Below are positions 1-10,500 of a stretch of DNA of 64,000 bases, piece after piece. A program made the position numbers and the translations under genes. Origin of the DNA: Misgurnus anguillicaudatus (Eukaryota > Chordata > Actinopteri > Cypriniformes > Cobitidae); the NCBI RefSeq assembly GCF_027580225.2, contig NC_073346.2:887001-951000 (forward strand), given 5' to 3'. Under the pieces are notes generated by a model, which was not told the DNA's origin, made no database searches, and saw only the letters and a list, made by a program, of their open reading frames with translations. Positions within the stretch are counted from its first letter, which is position 1; each line of letters starts with the position of its first letter.

Positions 1-842
1 GGTATTGACCCTTCAGCTGCTTGAATAATTGCTGAAACCACTTTCCTATTCATTTCTTCCACATCATTTATTTGTTCCTTCAAAACATCCATACAATTAA
101 CTTCAACTGACTCCTGAAATATCTGCCAGTTGGCTTTCTTTAATTTCCATTTGGAGATTTTAATTTCATTATCCTCTTGTACTTCCACTCCAATCCTGGT
201 AACTATTGGGTAATGGTCACTACCTACTGTTGTCTGGTTTAAAACTTCCCATATGCTAATTCCTGCATTTCCAGTTGACACCAACGTCAGGTCTATAACA
301 CTTTCTGTGTTATGTGCAATATTATATCTTGTGCCCCTACTATCATTAATACACACCAGGTTTTTACTGTCTACAAATTCTTCTACTACCAATCCATTAT
401 TATCTGTGGTTTCACTCCCCCATAATGTACTGTGTGCATTAAAATCTCCACACCATACCAGTTCTCCCTGTGATAATTCACATACTTCATTTAATAAATC
501 CATGGTTAGTCTATTACAGGGGTTATAAAAATTAACCACCACTACACTGTCTTTTCCATTCCATATTTTGACTACAATAGATTCATGTTCTTTCCCTTTA
601 TCTAACACACTATACCTTACCTCATTCTTTACAAACGTTGCCACTCCTCCTCCTTTGCCTGTTGCCCTATCTCTTCTAATTGCAGTGTATCCATATATTA
701 CAAAATCTAATTGCGGTTTCAACCATGTTTCTTGTACACATATTACTTGAGGTTTTTCTAATAAATTTGTTACCCACTTTTTAAATTCTTGCCCATTAGC
801 TACAAGACTTCTAGCATTCCACTGCAGTATAACTAAAGTCAT
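1..842 (-). CDS. LINE ORF2, N-terminal APE-type endonuclease (runs off window)
   Basis: An open frame of 280 codons runs from the ATG at 842-840 to the window edge with no stop; I checked every codon. It encodes the endonuclease that nicks target DNA to prime reverse transcription. Visible catalytic motifs are QWNARS (N9), VQETWL (E38), GKGGGVATF near residue 65, CGDFNAH (D133, N135) and GSDHYP (D209, H210). The ATG overlaps the ORF1 stop as ATGA, consistent with stop-restart translation of ORF2. Because the frame is clean while ORF1 carries a single stop, the copy is probably young. RT and RNase H domains would lie to the left of position 1. Confidence 0.85.
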   Translation of the reverse strand, partial: MTLVILQWNARSLVANGQEFKKWVTNLLEKPQVICVQETWLKPQLDFVIYGYTAIRRDRATGKGGGVATFVKNEVRYSVLDKGKEHESIVVKIWNGKDSVVVVNFYNPCNRLTMDLLNEVCELSQGELVWCGDFNAHSTLWGSETTDNNGLVVEEFVDSKNLVCINDSRGTRYNIAHNTESVIDLTLVSTGNAGISIWEVLNQTTVGSDHYPIVTRIGVEVQEDNEIKISKWKLKKANWQIFQESVEVNCMDVLKEQINDVEEMNRKVVSAIIQAAEGSI

Positions 843-2161
843 GAAGAACAACCAGCCAATGACTGAGAGCTTCCTGCAGTTATCATTCCTTCTACAACTT
901 CACAACTAAGTCCATCAATGCCAAGATATTTTTCTGCTGCTTTTATTATTATTTTGATTTTTTCTGTTTTCTTGTTTGTCTGTGCTGAACAGTTGATTAC
1001 CTCAACCATAAACAGCACAAACTCCTTCTTTTTCACTGTTAGCACATCTTGCTTTGTCATCTTCTGTTCACAACTCTCAGTATGTTCATCTCTATTTTCT
1101 TTATTTCTTGATTTATTAGTATCTTTTTCCCTAGATACTTTCTTCACTGCCTCAGCATATGTTACTCCTTGTATTTCCTTTACTCGTTGCACTTCCATTG
1201 CCCTCTTACTGGCTTCACAGCCGCGATAGGCCGAGCTATGCTCCCCTCCACAGTTACAACATTTAAGTTTTACCCCATCTCCACACTTGCCATACTCATG
1301 CTCCTCTGCACATCTACCGCACCTCTGCTTACCCCTACATATTGCTGCCACATGGCCAAACTTTTGGCATTTAAAACACCTCAGTGGTGGGGGGATATAT
1401 GGCCTAACTTCATAGCACAGGTACCCTATGTACACCTTACTTGGCAGTTTACCCTCATCAAACCTGATCATCACAGACAAGCTGTTACATAACTCTCCTT
1501 TCCACTTTGTTTTAAGACGTTTCACGTCCAGTACTTTTGCCCCTTTAGCATTATCTTTAATTTGTTCTTCTGACACCTCTGTAGGTATTCCTGATATGAC
1601 CCCTCTAATTAATTTCTTATATTTTGCCACCGAGCACTTAATGCTCTTTCCATCAATTTTATTCACTTTCATGGCTTTACCATGCTGTAATAAATCTCTA
1701 CAAACAATCAGCAATGATCCATTTTTAAATACCCTAGCACTTTAGATTTCACCTAGTAACTTGTTTATTGATTTGGTTAAATGAACCGGATTCCACTCAC
1801 CGAACGATGCTCCTTCTTGAGATAATTTCATGAACACTTTATATTCCTCTTCCTGTCCTGATGCTACGATCTCACTTTGGTCACTGTCCGTTTCATCTAT
1901 TTTACGTGCTAAATTATCCTTTTTCTTCCGTTTCCTCGACCGTACAACACTCCAAACACTCCTATCATTCCCATTCCCGCCGCCCTCTTCAAATGTCATC
2001 TCACTTCCTGACTCGTCACTTCCTTCTGCCATCTCCTGCTCATTCACAGTCCAGTCGTTGCTCAACCGCCCTGCAATCGACGCCGTCCCAACAACCCGCT
2101 TCTGGTGCTGCTTCAGCGCTGCAATCTTCACGGCGGAGTGAGTTAACGCCACCAACTTCAC
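839..2161 (-). pseudogene. LINE ORF1 (gag-like, three zinc knuckles) with one in-frame stop
   Basis: ORF1 of the same LINE, an RNA-binding particle protein. The frame from 2161 to 839 (about 440 codons) is interrupted by one TAA at 1744-1742, giving a 139-residue N-terminal half and a 291-residue C-terminal half in the same frame; the flanking residues read KLLGEI-stop-SARVFKNGS, so a sense codon mutated to a stop. The N-terminal half is acidic with a basic stretch (RSRKRKKK). The C-terminal half has three knuckles: CFKCQKFGHVAAIC (CX2CX4HX4C), CGRCAEEHEYGKC (CX2CX3HX4C) and CCNCGGEHSSAYRGC (CX2CX3HX6C). A Lys/Glu-rich tail follows. The last codon overlaps the ORF2 start. Confidence 0.8.
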
Positions 2162-2578
2162 CCTTTCGATTTCCTGATGCCCTATTTATGTGCCTCCTCT
2201 TCCTTACAATGCCCAATCACCAATCGCCACATTTATTGAGCACACCTGATCCAAATAACGCTTAATTTGTTTGTCCGGAGTTGGCCGGATGCGGCCTTGT
2301 GTTACAGTTAAAAGGGTCCGGGCTGAACTATTTCCGCCATTTTGGTTCCGCTGGTTTAAGTCACTCCGTGACACGTACATTTCATTTTTCATTTCGGTTA
2401 AAATATCAGAAGTAAATAAACTGAGGACTGTACATTATTATATTAATTTTCATGCAGATGCAATCCCATAGACAAAAAATGACAGCAGCTCAGCTAAAAA
2501 TAAAATTAGACATAAGACTTGGGCATAAAAGGCTACAAACTTTACAAATGTTTGTCATGAATAAAACAGAAATATGTC

Positions 2579-2657
2579 AAGCTGGTATTCGAACTCAGTT
2601 CGCCGACAGTACGTCTGCCCTAACTGCTGCGCACAGCACTACCCACTAGACCAGCGG
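2579..2657 (-). repeat. tRNA-derived SINE head (Pol III A/B boxes)
   Basis: On the minus strand, TGGTCTAGTGGGTAG resembles a Pol III A box and GAGTTCGAATACC a B box about 50 bases further on, with GCTGG/CCAGC ends able to pair. The arms do not fold as a normal tRNA, so a tRNA-derived SINE is more likely than a tRNA gene. The AT-rich sequence to the left (to about 2440) could be its tail. Confidence 0.45.
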
Positions 2658-2659
2658 TA

Positions 2660-2928
2660 ATGATGAGTTGATACATAAGAAATGTAAAAACAAACAAAAT
2701 AAATTCAACTTCCTACAAATGAATGCAACATCATCATCTACAGGATCCTTTATAAAAGCACATGAAATTTTAGTCACGGTCTCTGCATTTCAATATACTG
2801 TTTACATTATTTTTTAAAAGTGTAATTTATAAAATATATAAAGCACTAAGGTAAAATGATTTGCACTGGCAATTTGATTGTAACTTAAAGACAGCTAAAA
2901 AATATTTTAAAGTGTACGTAATAAACAT
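2660..2928. other. AT-rich stretch, nothing recognised
   Basis: Low-complexity AT-rich DNA with no coding signal or repeat that I can recognise. Confidence 0.4.
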
Positions 2929-3056
2929 GTGGGCAATGAAGGCAAGTTTCTAACCAAACCAGCTGATATAGCAAATTATTTTAATGATTTCTTCATAAAC
3001 AAGGTCCATGTACTAAGGCAGAATATAGACGATACTGATTCTGATTATGGCCATTT
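2929..3056 (+). pseudogene. LINE ORF2 fragment, linker between endonuclease and RT
   Basis: Translates as GNEGKFLTKPADIANYFNDFF followed by INKVHVLRQNI, the linker typically found just before the reverse transcriptase in fish Jockey-superfamily LINEs. It stops abruptly at about 3056, and the next part of the same protein appears on the same strand at 7905. The two pieces probably were one LINE copy before later insertions. Confidence 0.5.
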
Positions 3057-3347
3057 TAAGGGCTGTCTCAATCGCACTGGAACGTTCGTTCCCTAAAAAT
3101 TCCCACAATGCAACGCAAAAACCAGTGAGCATCGATGGTCCAATATGTTCCCTTACTGGAAACACGTGACCTTTTTTGAAGCTCGCCAACCGAAAATCAC
3201 GTGATCCAACTCAATAAACTTTATGAAATGTGACATAACAAACATTTGTTTTATTTTTAAATATAAACACACATCGCTACACAGTAAGGGACCACAATCT
3301 ACTTAATATAAAATAATAATATTTATTTAAAATTGTAATATATATAT

Positions 3348-3600
3348 TAGGGGTGGAACGGTACACAGAAGTCACGGTTCGGTTCGTACCTCGGTTCAGA
3401 CGTCACGGTTCGGTTTAAATTTCGGTACAATGGAGGGAAAAGCAAAACAAAAATGCAGAAGGCAAATTTTTTCAGTACTTAAGATAATCTTAAAACCATA
3501 GGTGTCCTTATCTGTGTTATTGTGAGATGTCATGAATATGAACTGAAATGCATTTAACATATCTATAAACTTGTACTCATCTTTCATACAAAGATGGGTT
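3348..3600 (+). mobile_element. hAT-like element end (single terminus)
   Basis: Begins TAGGGGTGGAACGGTACAC directly after a (TA) run and continues with repeated 'acggttcggt' blocks, the look of a hAT terminus common in fish. I found no matching inverted end nearby, so the element is truncated or its right end was lost; the right limit here is approximate. Confidence 0.4.
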
Positions 3601-3709
3601 TCAAATGTATTACAAGTTACCTAAATACATTTTTAAATGACATTTTAGCACATTTATTTCATATTAATTTACTAAAGAACAAACAAATGTAGGCTTGTAG
3701 GATGCATTA

Positions 3710-3857
3710 TTAGGTGTGTACGACTTCATCAGGCGCTGCAAGAAACAACAAGAGGATGACGTCAGAGTAACGCGAGAGCGATTTAAATCAGCCTCCTCCG
3801 CAAGATTTCTCGCGGTAGTCTGACGCTGATGGCGCTGCGTGAAGTTCAGCACACTTA
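3710..3857. mobile_element. Harbinger-type MITE, about 148 bp
   Basis: Flanked by TTA on both sides (3710-3712, 3855-3857). The left end GGTGTGTACGACTTCAT is mirrored by GTGTGCTGAACTTCA at the right, followed in both by GGCGCTGC/GCAGCGCC. The termini resemble those of the longer element at 5888-7080, so the two are likely one family. TWA duplications are typical of PIF/Harbinger. Confidence 0.5.
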
Positions 3858-4140
3858 AAAAACTGAAAGCAGCTGAACTCGACAGAACTGCTCTGCGTAT
3901 GCCTTCGCTTTGTCCATTAATTATAAAAATAGAAAAAAATATAAATAGCAGGACAAATTATCTCCCACTTCTCAGCGTGAGAAATACAAGGTGTGGCCTG
4001 TGAACTGAAATGCGTGTGGTGAATGCGGGTGACTTGAGAGCCATGATTTGATGCATTTCCACTCACATACCCAAAAACTGCTGACAACGCCGACACACAC
4101 TCCTCGTCTTTTCCACCACTCTCTCGCCTGTACTACTGAC

Positions 4141-4393
4141 TGAGAACTTTGCAAGTGTACAGGCAGTTTATTAAAAAGAAACACTTACCGTTCACGTCTG
4201 GATCACATATCCATGCGGGCGCCATCTTGGGAAAACTGAACTCCCGCGTGAAAGCACAACACCTGTTCCGGGCAACAACGTTTCACGCGAGAGTTTAGTT
4301 TTCCCAAGATGGCGCCCGCATGGATATGTGATCCAGACGTGAACGGTAAGTGTTTCTTTTTAATAAACTGCCTGTACACTTGCAAAGTTCTCA
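4141..4393. repeat. Near-perfect inverted repeat with mirrored ATG and splice-donor motifs
   Basis: Two 113-bp arms (4141-4253 and 4281-4393) are reverse complements with two mismatches I can see, separated by a 27-bp loop. Reading outward, each arm carries CAAGATGGCGCCCGC (a YY1-type motif overlapping an ATG), about 35 bp of open sequence (Met-Ala-Pro-Ala-Trp...) and then AACG|GTAAGTG, a strong splice donor. The structure looks like a divergent promoter with a duplicated first exon, but no terminal duplication or transposon family is evident and no downstream exon in frame was found. Confidence 0.75.
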
Positions 4394-5751
4394 ATGCTTC
4401 GGTTTACATATAGAGACCCTCATTGTGCTACAGTGTAAGTGTGGGGTTATTTTGAGCATTATTAGTAGTATAGACATAGCGATTTCGTTTTTAATGCACT
4501 GATGCCCCGAAGGCTACCATAACATGCTAATTTGCGTTTAGCAATAACACTGGTCACGTTAGACTAGCATGAAAACAAACTCCAGTGAACGGTCGAACTC
4601 GGTACACGTTTGTTATTAACCCTAGGATCATTTCAAGGCGGAATTTCCCTTTAAAGTTGGACAAGAGGAGCTAATCACGAGAGTAGTGTGGCGCTCGTGG
4701 TCTCAGTCGAACGTGGGGACGTGTTGAGCTTAGCAGCGGGTGCTTTTCCTGCATACTGATTATGATTGTGGTTCTCGGCTGCAAACAGAAACGGTAAGCA
4801 TCAGTTTATTGACTGTTGCGTGTGAGTTAGGAAGCTCCGTAATCGAGGTCACACCTTAACATCATTATCTTCCTTAGTTTCAGCCTCTCTGTTCTTTAAA
4901 AAGGACGCCTAGTAGCCGAGTGAGGCCACAGTACTTTATGCAACGGAGAGTGGGGATCTTTAGCACAAGGTAGCTATTTATTAACGTAATCATGTAGTGA
5001 GATTGTTTACTAATGTGGAATGTATGGTGTTATGTGGTTGTGTCTTCCCTGTTTAAATGTGTTAAAGTATTGTGGTGGGTAACTCTAGATTTTATATATT
5101 TATGATGTGTGGTATGTTGTAAATGGGGATACTATACAGTGTGAAACACTAATTTTGTAACTCTGGGAAGGACAATATTAATGGAATTAAATGAAATGTG
5201 TGCAGTTGCTGCTATATTATGAGTGCTTATAATATGTTTGTGATTTGTTGCAGCAACTTAGCGCTCCTGGGTGAAATTGCCGCTTTTTCCCTATTGTAAT
5301 TTTACGAATAATATTGTACCTCCAAGATTTATGGTATATGTTTATTTGTTTGTTTGTTTATTGTGTTTTACTTTTCTTTGGAAGGGTGGGTTGTTTTGTT
5401 TTGAGGGTTGGCAGACATTGTGAAGCACTTGCCCATATGTGAGCCTCAAGCGTATCGTTGGTGTGATTTCACATGTACTATGAAATTTAGAGTTTCTACT
5501 GGTGTGCTGTGCTTTTGAGATTGAGGTGGTTACTACACTGTGCCTAGTGTGATAGTGGGGCTTTACGGTTGGTCCGGTGTGTGCCTGGGAATGGTATGGT
5601 TTGCCAATTTTTAACCTTGTAATAATATCATTGATGTTAATAAATTGTTTTGTACCCTTTGTATACCAGTCTTGGACATCCTTTTGTTTTGAATTCTTTA
5701 AGAAACCTGTGAAGAAAACTGGGTAATGTTAATAAGCAAAAGTAACTTTGT

Positions 5752-5752
<1 letters not shown>
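4394..5752. other. No coding gene; possible non-coding transcript signals
   Basis: No protein family is recognisable. On the plus strand there are splice-like signals (donors near 4795 and 4970, acceptors near 4876 and 5254) and an AATAAA near 5640, so a non-coding transcript starting at the hairpin is conceivable. This is weak; such signals occur by chance. Confidence 0.2.

Positions 5753-5783
<31 letters not shown>
5753..5783. repeat. (TA)n microsatellite
   Basis: About 15 TA units. Confidence 0.9.
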
Positions 5784-5786
<3 letters not shown>

Positions 5787-5887
5787 TTAAAATGTAATTA
5801 TATTCCTCCAATTCTATGCACAGATATGTAAGAGAATAATGACATCATTTTTCACAATGTACTGTTTAAAATAAAGTCAGAGAGATG

Positions 5888-7080
5888 TTAGGTGTGTTCG
5901 AGATCATCCCGCGCTGCGCAGACCGATCGGCGAGGTTTGCCGCTTGCAGTCGAGGGAGGAACTGAAGACGGAGCCGTCAAGCCGGACACCTGCTGCTTGC
6001 CGTAGTGACGTGTGCGCCATGATTCCTTATTTTTAATCGCAAATGAATGAATTAGATGCCGCATTTCATAAAAACAAACCTTTTAATAAAAAGTTGCAAC
6101 CAGAAACATTTTATATCGAATATTTTAATTGCTGCTTATACTGTATACCTGAAAATAACGGGAAACAAGCCTATATTATTAAAATACCAATAGAGTTTGT
6201 TATTTTCATTATTATTTTATTACACGACACAATATAACATATTTAAACATATTAAAGTGTTTATTCCTGTTTTAAAACATGAATTCATAATGTTTATTAT
6301 TGGAACTAAAGGCTGGATTAAACTTGAAACGCACGTGATCGTTGTCATCGAGGCAACCAATCACGTTAAGCTGTTACGTCATCACAACTCCGTGCAGCCG
6401 CTCTGGAGAAGCTGCACCGGCTGAGCTAGCCAGCTACTCTCGAAACGAGTACTTAACTCTTTCCCCGCCATTGACGAGATATCTCGTCAATCAAGAGAAA
6501 ACGCTTCCCCGCCAATGACGAGTATTTCAGTTTTCCGCAATACCGCTATTATCCACCAGGTGGCTTTCCGCAACTTTTTAAACCCGGAAGTATTGCCCTA
6601 GTGCAAACAGCTGCATGTCCGTGTCTGTTTTAAAGATTGCTCTGAATGGGAACTCTATGAAAAGTCTGTCACAAAAATGGAATTATCTCTGCTTTTTGCT
6701 CAAAATGTGGTGTTTTTGCAGAAACCTACCCATATTCAAAAGCTGATTACAAAAGAACTACTGAAGGTAGGATGAAACGGGTTTTTTTTGTTTGAAAGCA
6801 GAGGGTCTGTTCTTTCATTTGGTATATTGTATGTTTATATATTTAAAGAAAAACATTTTCTGGAAGGCATTAAACTTTTGTGAAAATCACGAAAAACGCT
6901 GGCGCTGGCTGGCAACTTTTTTTAAAAATGCTAGCGGGGAAAGAGTTAAAAACAATATGACACAGTCACGTGCCTGCAGCTCCAGCTGAAGTTGGACAAA
7001 ATTACTAACCGGAATGCACTGCTTCAAGTCAGCCGCCGATCAGTCTGCGCAGCGCCGCATGAAGTCGAACACACCTGTTA
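5888..7080. mobile_element. Non-autonomous Harbinger-like element, 1.2 kb
   Basis: TTA flanks (5888-5890 and 7078-7080). The left end GGTGTGTTCGAGATCATCC then GCGCTGCGCAGACCGATCGG is mirrored at the right by AGTCTGCGCAGCGCCGC and GTCGAACACACC. There is no transposase inside. A separate TTAA-flanked element (6453-6949) sits within it. Confidence 0.65.
6453..6949. mobile_element. piggyBac-like TTAA element, non-autonomous
   Basis: TTAA at both ends (6453-6456, 6946-6949) followed by a perfect inverted CTCTTTCCCCGC/GCGGGGAAAGAG. About 490 bp with no transposase. TTAA targeting and a C/T-rich terminus suggest piggyBac; Kolobok is the alternative. Confidence 0.7.
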
Positions 7081-7307
7081 ATTTTGCCGGTTGTTGATGA
7101 GTAACAGCTGTGAGTGATCACAATGCGCTTAAGCAGCCATGTGACAGAAAAATAAGTGAACATTGTCCCGATGTCAAGTGAGCTAGGGTCCTTACCAGTG
7201 CCCGAACCTGTGTACAAGATATACTGATTCACGAACTTGGGAGCTAGGGAACGAATTGAGACACAGGGCACGTATTTCCCGTGTCTCGTCACTTTTTACT
7301 CGCTCCC

Positions 7308-7593
7308 TTAAAGGAACAGTATGTAATATTGTGGCCAAAACTGGTATTGCAATCACAAAAGTTGTGGCTAAAACTGGTACTGCAATCACACAACTGGTGG
7401 CCAATACATAAAATGACAACATAAAGATCAGTTGAGGGCTGCAACTCCACTTTTTAAATGACAATATCCTGGCCAGACCACTGTTGTCAGTGATATAAGT
7501 ATTTGAAATGAAAATGATTTCTTAATGTCTGGTGACATATCAGGGCCATTTTATGATTAATTGCTATAAATTTCTTACATACTGTTCCTTTAA
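7308..7593. mobile_element. TTAA-flanked MITE, 286 bp
   Basis: Perfect terminal inverted repeat AGGAACAGTATGTAA/TTACATACTGTTCCT inside TTAA duplications (7308-7311, 7590-7593). Inside are near-duplicate motifs 'ggccaaaactggta'. No coding. Confidence 0.75.
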
Positions 7594-7599
7594 CTGTTA

Positions 7600-7900
7600 T
7601 TATTTTCACCTGTTCCCCTCATTAGTTCTCTCTATTTAAAGTCCTTGTGCTCTTTGTTTCTACGTTCGTTTTGCTTGGTTCATGTTGTGTAGAGTTCCTG
7701 TTTTTGCTCCTGTTAGATCCTGTCAAGATAAGTCTAGTTTAATCCAGTGTTTTTGTTTAATGTTACATATTGTCTAGTCCTGTTAGTGTTTAGTTTCCTT
7801 GTTGTTTTCCCCCTCGTGGGTTTTTGTTTCTTGTTGTTAATAAATATCAGTGTTTTTTTTCTATCTGTGTCTGCGCTTGGGTTCGTTGTCAGTAAATCCT
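7600..7900 (+). other. T-rich segment with AATAAA, possible LTR or 3'UTR remnant
   Basis: A T-rich stretch with a polyadenylation signal at 7839-7844 and 'ctgcgcttgggttcgttg' after it. It resembles a retroelement end, but I cannot assign a family. Confidence 0.25.
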
Positions 7901-7904
7901 AACA

Positions 7905-8273
7905 GGAAGTAAGGAAGTTGTTGAAATCCCTGCCCGAATACAGCTCAGTGGGTACTGACCATGCTGGACAGTAAAATACTTGGTCTTGCAGCTGACTATG
8001 TTTGCAGTCCATTATGTCAAATATTAAATGCATGCTAAATGAGGTGTGTCTTTCCCACTATCTGGAAAGAAGGTAAAATTATCCCCTTATCTAAAGATGG
8101 ACTAGCATTTACTGGGAAGAACTGTAGACCTATTACTATTCTCCCAGTTCTTAGTAAACTAATGGAGAGAATAGTTCACACACAAATACAGGAATATTTT
8201 AAATGTAATGGTTTGAACACAGATTTACAACATGCTTATAGACATTATGGTCCCGTACATACTGCATATTAAA
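7905..8273 (+). pseudogene. LINE RT N-terminal fragment
   Basis: Reads VRKLLKSLPEYSSVGTDHAGQ, then after two stops and a frame change FPTIWKEGKIIPLSKDG, RPITILPVLSKLMERIV and NTDLQHAYR: the fingers region of a Jockey-superfamily reverse transcriptase. It follows in protein order the fragment at 2929-3056 on the same strand. The catalytic palm motif is absent, and the fragment ends at the boundary of the next element. Confidence 0.65.
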
Positions 8274-8796
8274 GTTTTTGCCCGTTGCTTGAACACTATA
8301 GACCCATGCTTAGACTAAAGTAACACAACTTGAAGCTTTTGATACCATACCTCAAACACATGTACTCATACCTTAAACCAAAGCGCTGCTTTGCACTCTA
8401 GTTGCAATTCTGCAATTCTTTTTTGCTGCAATGTACAATATTGAGTAGGCCTATTTGCTTTTTTGGTTGTTTGAAAATGTGCCTCCTGAAAATATGCCTT
8501 CTAAATAAACAGTGAAAATCAAAGACTGCAGTGTTTTATATAAAGTAGATTAGTGTGTTCCCCCTGATCTGAAAGTGTATGCATATGATGCAAGTATGTG
8601 TCATTTTGTCATTAGAGTTACATCTTGACAAAGGAATGTTAGGTTTTGATAGCAGAGTTTAGGTTTTGATAGTAGAGTTTCAATTTGACACAGATGTGAA
8701 TGGGATACTTCCCAGTGTTGTGTCATGTTTACTTGTGTGTAGAGTTTTGGCATGAGCGAAGTTTTGCAAAATGTGCTCAAGCAACGGGCTAAAACT
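8272..8796. mobile_element. MITE with AGTTTTTGCCCGTTGCTTGA termini
   Basis: Left AGTTTTTGCCCGTTGCTTGA is mirrored at the right by TCAAGCAACGGGCTAAAACT. About 525 bp, no coding, no clear target duplication, family not identified. It abuts the broken LINE RT fragment. Confidence 0.5.
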
Positions 8797-9060
8797 GTAA
8801 TTCGGTTGTCACTTCACCTTTTAATGCTTAATTCTGTTCTGTACACACACAGTTTAGTCATTTACGGGACTCACAACTGCATTCTACAACCAAATTAACT
8901 CCCGCAAAATGCAGGTAGTGACTACCACATTTACAGATATTCCACGCTGTGTGTACACAACCGAACTCGACTACTGGTTGTTGACGATGACGTCACGGGC
9001 CTTCCGCCAATAGCCGTGTAGGGCGCCTGTTACTAGACTTTACCTCAGACAGATTGCAGG

Positions 9061-9696
9061 ATGGTGAAGAGAGGTTTGTTGTGGAGCGACCAAGAAACAA
9101 AATTGTTAATTTCAATATGGGCAGACAAAAATATTCAAAGAAAAATGGACAGTACCAAACGAAATAAAATGGTTTTTGAAGAAATAGCAAAAAAATGTCA
9201 GAAAATGGTGTTTCAAGAACTGCAAAACAGTGTAGAATAAAACTGAAGGCACTGAAGACTGATAAAAAAATATAGACCACAATAATCGTTCTGGGCGGAA
9301 GAGGAGAACGTTTAAGTTTTTTGAAGAGATGGCTCGGGTTTGCGGGATAACTCTAGCTGCCACCCAACATTTGTTTTCGATTCATAATCAGAGATTGATG
9401 TTACCGGCGAAGACGTTTTGTCGCCCGAGAGCGATTTGGAAAGTCCTAATGGTAAGTTCCCGTTAATTGGTTTGCTAATAGCAAAATCGGTAACTTTATT
9501 ATTAGTAACGTCACTCTCACTACTTTGCTGTAGAAGAGTCGACTGTGGAAGTGTGCTCGCCCGGATGTTCAGTCTCTGCAGTGACCTCAGGTAAGATGCA
9601 GTCTTGTTAAATCAGTATTTTATTGTGTATGGTAAGTTGATAGATGCTTCATAACTGTACGATGTAGTGTATCCTTTTTTAGTATGAGGTGGAGTG

Positions 9697-9790
<94 letters not shown>

Positions 9791-9850
9791 TTACACCAGG
9801 AGGAGAAGAGAGTAGCTCCAGCGCCAGTAATTCAGGTGCATTACAAACAG
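9061..9850 (+). pseudogene. Harbinger Myb/SANT-like protein, decayed first exon plus small exons
   Basis: From ATG 9061 the sequence reads VKRGLLWSDQETKLLISIWA and RNKMVFEEIAKKC, then after a one-base slip near 9200 TAKQCRIKLKALKTD and RKRRTFKFFEEMARVCGITL: the trihelix/Myb-like DNA-binding protein that accompanies transposase in PIF/Harbinger elements. At least two frameshifts and a TAA break it. An acidic tail (EIDVTGEDVLSPESDLESPN) ends at a perfect donor, AATG|GTAAGT (exon end 9451). Two short segments follow with consensus acceptors and donors: 9534-9590 (EESTVEVCSPGCSVSAVTS) and 9800-9850 (GEESSSSASNSGALQT); both are multiples of three and phase 1. It could be an element gene or a decayed domesticated relative. 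Confidence 0.6.
9702..9788. repeat. (TG)n microsatellite
   Basis: More than 40 TG units, lying within the candidate intron between 9590 and 9800. Confidence 0.95.
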
Positions 9851-10500
9851 GTAACCTTAATTTTCTAATAAACTTGCATATTAGTGAAAATACACACGCA
9901 TACTCATACATATCCTCCAGTTTCCTTCAAAACAATAGCATCTTTTGATGACATAAGCATACTTGGGTTAAGTATAATATAAGTAAATATTTTGGGCACA
10001 CACAGTTTACTTCCCCACTTGCACTCATACTGTACTTTTATTGATTCATGCCCGAGCACGCTTTTATCATTAGGAATCAACTGTTTTGAAGAAAACAGTA
10101 TCTAAAGCACTCCCAACCCTGGAGCCCATCATAATGTTAAGTTTGGGGCTTCTATTTTGAGTTGTTTGGGACAGGATGACACACAGCTCTTTCGCCATGT
10201 CTATCATATTGCTTAAATAATCTATCGCTTATCAGACGTTCACATAATCGTGCTGTGTGCATCAGAAGGCAGATAAAGTTGAATGACTGTTGTGCACTCA
10301 CACTACCCAAACCGTGCCCGAGCGTGTGTGATCCTCAAAGCCTGGTTTGTTTGACAGGTGTGATCGCTCCGTCTGTACCTGGGCATTGTTTGGTTAATCG
10401 CTCCTAGCCCAGTTGGAGAGGTGGGCTCGGATGCGGAACGCAAAGTGTGAGCGCAAATCGGACAGTTCAAAAGGCAAGATGCCATTTGCGCAACAGTTAT
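9851..10500. other. No gene recognised
   Basis: Mixed-composition DNA without a recognisable repeat or open frame of note; ends at the TTAA of the foldback element. Confidence 0.4.

Larger units (their letters stand above)
1..2300 (-). mobile_element. I/Nimb-like non-LTR retrotransposon, 5' portion
   Basis: Reading leftward, this holds a 5' leader, a zinc-knuckle ORF1 (2161-839) and the endonuclease half of ORF2 (842 to the window edge). Three CCHC knuckles in ORF1 and an apurinic-type endonuclease at the ORF2 start fit the I/Nimb/Jockey group; the exact clade is inference because the reverse transcriptase lies outside the window. The 5' boundary is uncertain, somewhere near 2300-2400. Confidence 0.8.

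Noticed and set aside
2579..2657. A true tRNA gene
   Set aside because: A/B boxes are present but the stems do not form a cloverleaf; a SINE head fits better.
3061..7285. A single long transposon bounded by GGGCTGTCTCAAT and its inverse
   Set aside because: The ends match only partly and no target duplication was found; kept only as a remark in the split-LINE finding.
9612..9948. His/Thr and Cys/Val repeat frames
   Set aside because: Translation of the (TG)n microsatellite.
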